A program made the position numbers and the translations under genes. Below are positions 1-4,095 of a stretch of DNA of 6,284 bases, piece after piece. The stretch is from Ignavibacteriota bacterium (GTDB taxonomy: Bacteria > Bacteroidota > Ignavibacteria > Tepidaquicellales > Tepidaquicellaceae): the NCBI GenBank assembly GCA_003135995.1, contig PNBM01000289.1:3471-9754 (forward strand). The letters are read 5' to 3'. Below the pieces are notes generated by a model. It saw nothing but the letters and a program-made list of their open reading frames with translations, had not been told where the DNA came from and did not search any database. Numbering within the stretch: the first letter of the stretch is position 1; every line of letters starts with the position of its first letter.

Positions 1-2
1 AC

Positions 3-350
3 ATAATTAATCATCCCAATACACTCATTCTGGCTTATCACGGTGGCAGTGCCAGTGATCCTTTCGAGAATTTTAATGGGAATAATATTATTACTCTGTT
101 AGGTTTGGGCTCTCTTTATCCGTACGGAGTCGTCGGAAGAAGAACGGGTCCTGTAGATAGAGGCGTTTTCGCAGGCAATATTAATGCTCAGGGTGTAAAT
201 TATCCTTCACCTTTAACATTAAGATTTATAAAAACAAAGGATTCCATCACAAGAACTGTAAATTTAACTGTTCAGGCAACTGCTTTAAGAGATATTGATA
301 CAAATGTATTTGTTAATTTTGTAATAACCGAAGATAATATAATTTGGTAA
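3..350 (+). pseudogene. Omp28-like secreted protein, 5' part of gene split by IS (partial at left edge)
   Basis: The frame is open from the left edge, so the true start and any signal peptide lie outside the window. The visible part encodes 115 residues ending in NIIW, with a stop (TAA, 348-350) supplied by the IS terminus. The stretch LILAYHGGSASDPF followed by a YPYGVVGRR segment resembles the thioredoxin-like part of Omp28-related outer-membrane proteins; in that family a CxxC motif usually sits further upstream, here off-window. Joining base 345 to base 2314 restores one frame without a stop, giving ...EDNIIYPQTG... and continuing into the 3' part. The family assignment rests on motif resemblance and is moderately sure; that this is the front half of one interrupted gene is very sure. 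The truncated product lacks the C-terminal sorting domain and is unlikely to be exported correctly. Internal TTG/GTG codons such as the one at 105 are not credible starts, because the frame is open upstream of them. Confidence 0.8.
338..345 (+). repeat. Target-site duplication, left copy (TATAATTT)
   Basis: The eight bases TATAATTT directly abut the left IS end and are repeated exactly at 2306-2313 next to the right end. Eight-base duplications are typical of IS1595-family elements. Perfect identity suggests the insertion is recent and neither end has rearranged. Confidence 0.95.
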
Positions 351-370
351 CTATATATCATTTGGGACAA
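346..370 (+). repeat. Left terminal inverted repeat of the IS
   Basis: The outer 12 bases, GGTAACTATATA, are identical to the inverted right end. Five central mismatches follow, then TGGGACAA (363-370), again identical. Weaker similarity (AATT) continues a few bases inward. The TAA at 348-350 terminates the interrupted target gene. Confidence 0.93.
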
Positions 371-414
371 AAATTGTTTTTTAAAAATGTTTCTTCTTTC
401 TCTTCGGTTTTTTT

Positions 415-443
415 ATTGCAATCGGCAATGTATTGATTGCAAT
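415..443 (+). terminator. 9-bp inverted repeat, possible terminator for plus-strand read-through into the IS
   Basis: ATTGCAATC (415-423) and GATTGCAAT (435-443) form a perfect 9-bp stem with an 11-base loop. On the plus strand it is followed by TTTT, so it could weakly terminate transcripts entering from the interrupted gene. On the minus strand, the direction of the transposase, it is followed by A residues rather than U, so it does not look like a terminator for the transposase. The stem is AT-rich and function is uncertain. Confidence 0.35.
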
Positions 444-511
444 TTTCAACATATTATCAAACGTTGTATTCACTTTCAATTTTGCTTCATAGAATTTCTT
501 TTTAATTTTTT

Positions 512-1486
512 TCATATCGCAAATAATCCCATCTGCACCGATTCAACGGGCTTGAATGTTATTTCACTTAACGTTTTTGCGACTAATTCCTTATATCTTA
601 TTCTACCCTTACACTGTGATATTGCTTTGTCTATCCTGTTTTCTTCACTTGAAATTCTTGTATTGTATCGAAAATTGAACTCGTTACAATATTTTTCAAG
701 ATGCTTTTCTGAAACACTATGATATATTCCGACTATTCCACGTTTCAAAAGCGACCAAAAACCCTCAAGATTATTTGTGTGATATTTTCCATTGACATAT
801 TCGCCCTGACTATGCTTTACTGAATTATGAATGTATTGCTTATTAAGAATATTATATCCACCCCATTCGTCAGTAATTAATTCACTGCCCTTTTTCACTT
901 TTTCAATTACAGTAGGATAGATACTTTTCTGAGAAGTATCTTCAATCGGGATTGAGGTTATATTTCCTTTTCGTTCATATAGCCCTAATATTACGGATTT
1001 GTTTTTCAATGAACGACCCTGCGTTTCATCAGTTCTTTTATTTTTGTGTTTGTTTTTATTCTGACCGCCGACAAAAGTTTCGTCCGCTTCAACTTCACCC
1101 TGTAATAATTCACTGTTTTTTTCTTTCAACATTTCTCTTATTCTATGAAGCATATACCATGCTGTTTTTTGCGAGACATCAATATCCTTTGATAATTGAA
1201 GGCTTGATAATCCTTTCTTGTGCGATGTAATTAGATACATCGCTACGAACCATTTTTGAAGTGGAATTTTCGTGCTTTCAAAAAATGTTCCTACCTTGAC
1301 CGTGAATTTCTTATAGCATTCTCGATTAGCACACTTATATCCCCGATTTGTTTTGTAAGTTTTTTCTGAATTACAGAAAGGGCATACCGGCTTATTATTC
1401 CATCTGATTTTTTCAAGATGCTCAATACAGGCACTCTCTGAAGAGAATGCCTGTGTAACTTCGATTAGATTATTGTAATTTGCCAT
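512..1486 (-). CDS. IS1595-family (ISXO2-like) DDE transposase
   Basis: This 324-aa protein catalyses excision and insertion of the surrounding element. Residues 33-61 hold a zinc ribbon of the IS1595 type (CPFC at 35-38, second Cys pair C52 and C57). Residues about 75-120 look like a helix-turn-helix region. The RNase H-like catalytic domain follows: EVEADETFVGG gives the first Asp (D135), LITDEWGGY the second (D206), and TNNLEGFWSLLKRG the third position (N238/N239 or E241) with conserved Lys K248. The stretch EFNFRYN at 269-275 is also typical. The length is normal for the family and no frameshift or missing key residue is seen. Its ATG overlaps the passenger's TAA by one base (TAATG), implying translational coupling. 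Transcription probably starts upstream of the passenger at the right end of the element. Confidence 0.95.
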   Translation of the reverse strand: MANYNNLIEVTQAFSSESACIEHLEKIRWNNKPVCPFCNSEKTYKTNRGYKCANRECYKKFTVKVGTFFESTKIPLQKWFVAMYLITSHKKGLSSLQLSKDIDVSQKTAWYMLHRIREMLKEKNSELLQGEVEADETFVGGQNKNKHKNKRTDETQGRSLKNKSVILGLYERKGNITSIPIEDTSQKSIYPTVIEKVKKGSELITDEWGGYNILNKQYIHNSVKHSQGEYVNGKYHTNNLEGFWSLLKRGIVGIYHSVSEKHLEKYCNEFNFRYNTRISSEENRIDKAISQCKGRIRYKELVAKTLSEITFKPVESVQMGLFAI

Positions 1487-1505
1487 TATTTGGAAAATCC
1501 CTTCT
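1486..1505 (-). promoter_or_regulatory. Translational coupling site: TAATG overlap with upstream AGAAGGG
   Basis: On the minus strand the passenger stop TAA (1488-1486) shares its last A with the transposase ATG (1486-1484). AGAAGGG, a Shine-Dalgarno-like match, lies at 1505-1499, twelve bases before the ATG. That is long spacing, so ribosome re-initiation after the passenger stop is the likelier mode of translation. The overlap is seen directly; the mechanism is inferred. Confidence 0.5.
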
Positions 1506-2145
1506 CTTGCAAAAATTTTCCTAAGTCGTGGGATTCTTTCGGTAAAGGTCTCGTATTGAACGACACATTACAACCCCTATATGTCAATGCAATTCGCAAA
1601 TCAGAAATCCAAATAAACTTGTCATAAATTGTTACAGAATGACCAATGAACAAGTTTTTTAAAAATTCAATTTCTGGCTCTAAACCAGTAGGGAAATCAT
1701 TCAAGGTATATATGGGGGCTGTTACTGAAGGGTAATATACACTCTTTACAATTGCATCATTCATTTTGGGATTAGTAATGTAATGATGGAAGGTATATAC
1801 ATCTTTATTTTCGCCATTCTTGCAAATATATTGATTACCTAATTCAGCAACCACATCGCCCTTATGATAATGCTTGTAACCAACTAATTGATTGGTTATT
1901 ATTTTCATTTCATAATTATTAACAATATCAAGAAAAAATCTAATAATTTCTGTGGCTTCGGCTTCTGTTTTTCCGAAAATCCCACAACGGAAATTATTAC
2001 TCCAATGTGCTCTCAATGTATATTGTATATCATCTACGGTTATTGTCCCGTTGTATGCACCCTCTGTATCTTCAACTAATACACCCCTGTTGATTAGTTC
2101 TTTTGTTATTACGTTGTTGACCGTGTAGAATTTATTGTTTTTCAT
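1486..2145 (-). CDS. Unrecognised 219-aa IS passenger protein, coupled to the transposase
   Basis: I do not recognise this protein. It lies between the right IS end and the transposase, in the same direction. It has no signal peptide or clear membrane segment, so it is probably cytoplasmic. Residues 30-55 look like beta strands (NGTITVDDIQYTLRAHW), followed by an amphipathic helix (about 60-77). The middle is rich in aromatic residues and His (GYKHYHKGD at 89-97; YTFHHYI at 117-123), and the C-terminal part is a mixed alpha/beta stretch. Its three cysteines (C54, C108, C192) do not form a zinc-binding pattern. The ATG at 2145 is preceded by AGAAAG six bases upstream, a weak ribosome site. Gene order and the one-base overlap suggest a role in transposition or its control; a passenger serving the host is also possible. 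That it is a real gene is supported by its length, by tight packing and by the promoter ahead of it. Confidence 0.8.
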   Translation of the reverse strand: MKNNKFYTVNNVITKELINRGVLVEDTEGAYNGTITVDDIQYTLRAHWSNNFRCGIFGKTEAEATEIIRFFLDIVNNYEMKIITNQLVGYKHYHKGDVVAELGNQYICKNGENKDVYTFHHYITNPKMNDAIVKSVYYPSVTAPIYTLNDFPTGLEPEIEFLKNLFIGHSVTIYDKFIWISDLRIALTYRGCNVSFNTRPLPKESHDLGKFLQEKGFSK

Positions 2146-2201
2146 TTTTTTCTTTCTGCGTTATTTTTTCGAGTTCCGCTTCTCTTTAATTAATTTCTAT
2201 A

Positions 2202-2232
2202 CAAATATAATCATATAATCTTGTCCCAACAA
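2202..2232 (-). promoter_or_regulatory. Candidate promoter of the passenger-transposase operon
   Basis: Reading the minus strand, TTGTTG (2232-2227) and TATATT (2209-2204) are separated by 17 bp. The downstream box extends to TATATTTG, matching the TAnnTTTG -7 box known for Bacteroidota promoters. It predicts a leader of about 50 bases before the ATG at 2145. The upstream box lies inside a terminus-like repeat and next to a 16-bp palindrome, so regulation by a DNA-binding protein such as the transposase is plausible. No transcription data are available. Confidence 0.5.
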
Positions 2233-2248
2233 GGTAATAATTATTACC
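2221..2248 (-). repeat. Subterminal third copy of the IS terminus with a 16-bp palindrome
   Basis: On the minus strand this segment starts GGTAA and ends TGGGACAA, the outer and inner blocks of the terminal repeats, in the same orientation as the right end and 60 bp inward of it (TTGTCCCA at 2221 and 2281). It is 28 bases against 25 in the termini. Its outer half, 2233-2248, is the perfect palindrome GGTAATAATTATTACC. It overlaps the candidate -35 box. It could be an extra transposase-binding site, an operator, or the relic of an earlier end. Confidence 0.6.
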
Positions 2249-2280
2249 CTATCTTTTCACCCCTTTTGGCACGGGAATTG

Positions 2281-2305
2281 TTGTCCCATTACGTATATAG
2301 TTACC
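2281..2305 (-). repeat. Right terminal inverted repeat of the IS
   Basis: This is the inverted partner of 346-370, reading GGTAACTATATA inward from 2305 and ending in TGGGACAA (2288-2281). On the plus strand the TAG at 2298-2300 is in frame with the downstream target-gene fragment, so no fusion protein can read out of the IS in that frame. Confidence 0.93.
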
Positions 2306-2313
2306 TATAATTT
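2306..2313 (+). repeat. Target-site duplication, right copy (TATAATTT)
   Basis: This is an exact copy of 338-345, directly next to the right IS end. Deleting 346-2313 (the element plus one copy) rejoins the interrupted gene in frame. Confidence 0.95.
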
Positions 2314-2615
2314 ATCCGCAAACCGGAAATACCGGCTGCCCAGGCAGTTCTACATATATTCATAAATGGGTAGTGAGAAATATGGTGAACGGAGCAACAG
2401 GAGAATCTATTTCTACAGGTCACTGGGCTCAGGGCGTCGTGAAATCAAAAAGCTGGACTACTACGCTTGATGCAAGTTGGGTATGGTATAATTGTAATGC
2501 GAATGCCTTCGCTTATTTCAATGATGGTAATTTCAGTTCTTCCACCAGTTTTACTTTACAAACACAAAAAATGAATGTCAACGTTGTTACAGAAACAGGA
2601 AATAACGGTCAATAT

Positions 2616-2882
2616 GTACCGGAAAATTATAATCTGGCACAAAATTATCCGAACCCGTTTAATCCGACAACTAACATTCATTTCTCAATTCCGAAAGATG
2701 GAAATGTATCGTTAAAAATTTATGATATTCTTGGAAATGAAGTTTCAAAATATTTTGACGGATTTATGAAAGCCGGTATGTATAATGTAGAATTCGACGG
2801 CTCAAATCTTGCAAGTGGAATTTATTTCTATAAAATTGTAGCAGATAATTTCACTTCTACCAAAAAAATGATTTTGTCGAAA
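2616..2882 (+). other. Type A T9SS C-terminal sorting domain (within the split gene)
   Basis: The domain begins VPENYNLAQNYPNPFNPTT and continues with SLKIYDILGNEV, a glycine-containing turn, NLASGIYFYKI and the basic end TSTKKMILSK. This order is the signature of the Por secretion-system (type IX) sorting domain, abundant in Ignavibacteria and many Bacteroidota. In known systems it directs the protein through the outer membrane and is then cleaved. Here it is cut off from the rest of its protein by the IS. Confidence 0.92.
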
Positions 2883-2929
2883 TAATATTTTTGCTGTAAA
2901 GAAATTTATTGTAAGATAATTTTAACTCT

Positions 2930-2963
2930 CGTTCCCAAACTCCTGTTTGGGAACGTTTTTTTT
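2930..2963 (+). terminator. Strong intrinsic terminator after the Omp28-like gene
   Basis: CGTTCCCAAAC (2930-2940) and GTTTGGGAACG (2945-2955) form a perfect 11-bp stem with a TCCT loop, followed by eight T residues (2956-2963). Position and polarity fit termination of the plus-strand gene ending at 2885. The hairpin sequence is of a dispersed-repeat type, since a related copy follows at 2986. Confidence 0.85.
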
Positions 2964-2985
2964 GCGTAATAATTTTTTTATCTCT

Positions 2986-3056
2986 CGTTCCCAAACTCCT
3001 CCTGAACTTTATCCTGATGAATATCAGGATTGTTTCAGGATTGGGAACGTTTTTTT
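2986..3056 (+). repeat. Second CGTTCCCAA hairpin with a nested hairpin in its loop, plus T-tract
   Basis: The outer stem CGTTCCCAA (2986-2994) / TTGGGAACG (3041-3049) repeats that of the preceding terminator and is followed by seven T residues. In place of a short loop it holds CCTGAAC (3001-3007) facing GTTTCAGG (3032-3039), and inside that a perfect 8-bp stem, ATCCTGAT (3011-3018) / ATCAGGAT (3023-3030), with a GAAT loop. It looks like one palindromic repeat inserted into another. It may act as a back-up terminator. Confidence 0.75.
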
Positions 3057-3066
3057 ATGCGTAAAT

Positions 3067-3110
3067 CCCCCATCTCCTTTCAGGAGAGGGGCAGGGGGTG
3101 AGGTTTTAAT
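3067..3110. repeat. C-rich/G-rich palindromic intergenic repeat
   Basis: CCCC and TCTCCT face AGGAGA and GGGG (3067-3091) with a TTC loop and a small bulge, followed by a G-run (CAGGGGGTGAGG). Sequences of this sort are common dispersed intergenic repeats in environmental bacteria. On the minus strand the hairpin is followed by only a short ATTT, so it is at best a weak terminator for dapF. A degenerate CTCGTTCC copy follows at 3111-3118. Confidence 0.55.
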
Positions 3111-3124
3111 CTCGTTCCAAACTC

Positions 3125-3154
3125 TTAATTCATAATTCAGCATTCATAATTCAT
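3125..3154. repeat. Degenerate AATTCATAATTCA tandem repeat overlapping the dapF stop
   Basis: The stretch is built from repeats of TTCATAATTCA-like units (two near-copies separated by a GCA), reaching into the dapF stop codon (3151-3153). Such AT-rich simple repeats are prone to slippage. No coding or RNA signal is seen in them. Confidence 0.55.
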
Positions 3155-3981
3155 ATCATCTTCCTCGCACTTCCCGTCAGAGACAGATTCCTGATCTTCC
3201 CTTCAACGACTTCAAAATCCACTGTTAAATATTCTCCCGATTGAGTCATAACTTTTATAGGTGTGACAAAATCATAAATCGCATAGGAAATTATTGCCGC
3301 AGATAATGCCCCTGTGCCGCATGCAAGTGTTTCAGCTTCAACGCCGCGTTCAAAACTTCTGATGCTTAATTCACTTCGTTCATAAGATATTATTTCCACG
3401 AAATTTACATTCGCTCCTTCCGGCATTAAATCTTTATGCATCCTTATATTTCTTCCCCATTCATTAACATTAACTTCATAAACATGTTTCATTAAAGGTA
3501 TTTCTATATCTTTAATAAATACTACGATATGCGGAGAACCGACGTCTGCATAATGAGCAGTCAGCAGTTGCCACCATTCGGAAAAATGAACTTTGAGCTT
3601 AAACTTAAGTTTAATTTTTTCCGGAGGCGGAAAATCTATACGGATTAATCCATTTTCAAGAATTTCACTCTTAAATATTTTTGAAACGGCTTCAATTGTT
3701 AAAATATTTTTATCTGAAAGATTATTATCTTCGATATATTTTGTAATGCACCTCAAACCGTTACCGCACAATGCATTCCCGGTACCGTCTTTATTATAAT
3801 AATTCATGCAAAAATCGGATATGTCAGAATCTTCTACAAATATAACACCATCAAATTTATTATTTCCATCCTGAGAAATCAAATCTAAAACTATTTCACG
3901 ATGATTTGTTAGTTCACCGCTTAAATTGTTTACCATAAGAAAATCATTGCCCGCACCGGAATATCTTTGAAATTCAACCAT
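3151..3981 (-). CDS. dapF: Diaminopimelate epimerase
   Basis: The enzyme interconverts LL- and meso-diaminopimelate (EC 5.1.1.7), the penultimate step to lysine and the source of the meso-diaminopimelate used in peptidoglycan; it is cytoplasmic and cofactor-independent. All signatures are present in the 276 residues, a normal length: the N-terminal FQRYSGAGNDF (4-14), the first catalytic Cys in LCGNGLRC (C72), GSPHIVVF (148-155, with Ser where many homologues have Asn), EGANVNFVE (188-196) and the second catalytic Cys in ETLACGTGA (C221). The ATG at 3981 places the first motif at the usual distance and no earlier start is plausible; no Shine-Dalgarno is visible, which is common in Bacteroidota-like genomes. 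lptD lies 114 bp upstream on the same strand with no terminator seen between, so co-transcription is possible. The gene converges with the Omp28-like gene. Confidence 0.97.
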   Translation of the reverse strand: MVEFQRYSGAGNDFLMVNNLSGELTNHREIVLDLISQDGNNKFDGVIFVEDSDISDFCMNYYNKDGTGNALCGNGLRCITKYIEDNNLSDKNILTIEAVSKIFKSEILENGLIRIDFPPPEKIKLKFKLKVHFSEWWQLLTAHYADVGSPHIVVFIKDIEIPLMKHVYEVNVNEWGRNIRMHKDLMPEGANVNFVEIISYERSELSIRSFERGVEAETLACGTGALSAAIISYAIYDFVTPIKVMTQSGEYLTVDFEVVEGKIRNLSLTGSARKMI

Positions 3982-4006
3982 ATATCAAATTAAATTATTT
4001 TTATTT

Positions 4007-4091
4007 CTTAATTCTTAGCTCTTAATTCTTAATTTTTAATTCTTTTAGTTCTCGTTCTTAATTTAACATTTAACATTTAACATTTAACATT
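4007..4091. repeat. AT-rich simple repeats between lptD and dapF, including ATTTAAC x4
   Basis: Four exact tandem copies of the 7-mer ATTTAAC occupy 4061-4088, followed by a partial ATT. Next to them CTTAATTCTTA occurs at 4007-4017 and again at 4021-4031, with a degenerate third copy. These fill most of the 114-bp gap, immediately upstream of dapF on the minus strand. No hairpin terminator is seen. Copy-number change here could alter dapF leader length, though that is speculative. Confidence 0.75.
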
Positions 4092-4095
4092 GATC

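Larger units (their letters stand above)
346..2305 (-). mobile_element. Complete IS1595-family insertion sequence with a passenger gene
   Basis: The element is 1,960 bp, bounded by 25-bp terminal inverted repeats (346-370 and 2281-2305; 20 of 25 positions match) and flanked by a perfect 8-bp duplication. Both ends begin GGTAACTATATA, and both carry an inner TGGGACAA block. It holds a 324-aa IS1595/ISXO2-like transposase and an unrelated-looking 219-aa gene, both on the minus strand. Simple IS1595-family elements are usually about 1 kb; the extra length is the passenger plus its leader. Both genes are full-length with no frameshift, so the element appears potentially active. It interrupts an Omp28-like gene in frame. 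It probably represents a new IS name, but only an ISfinder comparison could show that. Confidence 0.93.
2306..2885 (+). pseudogene. Omp28-like secreted protein with T9SS sorting domain, 3' part of gene split by IS
   Basis: This fragment is in frame with 3-345 once the IS and one target copy are removed. Around the join it reads YPQTGNTGCPG, then STYIHKWVVRNMVNGATGE, which resembles the conserved Omp28 segment with a His-x-x-Val-x-Arg core. A beta-rich stretch (WTTTLDASWVWYNC) follows, and the last 89 residues are a type A T9SS sorting domain. The reconstructed protein would be a cell-surface or secreted protein exported through Sec and then T9SS. The GTG at 2373 and the ATG at 2382 are internal codons of the original gene, not real starts, and no ribosome site or signal peptide precedes them. 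No mutations have accumulated in this half, which fits a recent insertion. The stop at 2883-2885 is followed 45 bases later by a strong terminator. Confidence 0.85.

Noticed and set aside
387..722. Plus-strand open frame opposite the end of the transposase
   Set aside because: It is antisense to a well-supported transposase, is Phe/Cys-rich low-complexity translation, and has no ribosome site.
952..1230. Plus-strand open frame inside the transposase gene
   Set aside because: It is a shadow of the transposase coding strand; its hydrophobic appearance comes from antisense codons.
1888..2079. Plus-strand open frame inside the passenger gene
   Set aside because: It is antisense to the longer passenger gene and rich in Ile/Asn/Cys as expected from AT-rich shadow translation.
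2373..2885. Independent small secreted protein starting at GTG 2373
   Set aside because: The frame continues upstream to the IS boundary and joins 3-345 in frame. There is no signal peptide or ribosome site at 2373.
2947..3135. Plus-strand open frame of 62 codons in the intergenic gap
   Set aside because: It is only a translation of the palindromic repeats (giving PPSPFRRGAGGE-like residues). It has no start signal and begins inside a terminator hairpin.
2930..3154. CRISPR array
   Set aside because: The repeats are unequal hairpins with no regular repeat-spacer spacing and no cas genes nearby.
3593..3799. Plus-strand open frame inside dapF
   Set aside because: It is antisense to a complete, motif-verified dapF.
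4051..4060. Further copy of the CTCGTTCCC repeat near dapF
   Set aside because: Only CTCGTTC matches, with no paired arm; this is too short to separate from chance in AT-rich DNA.
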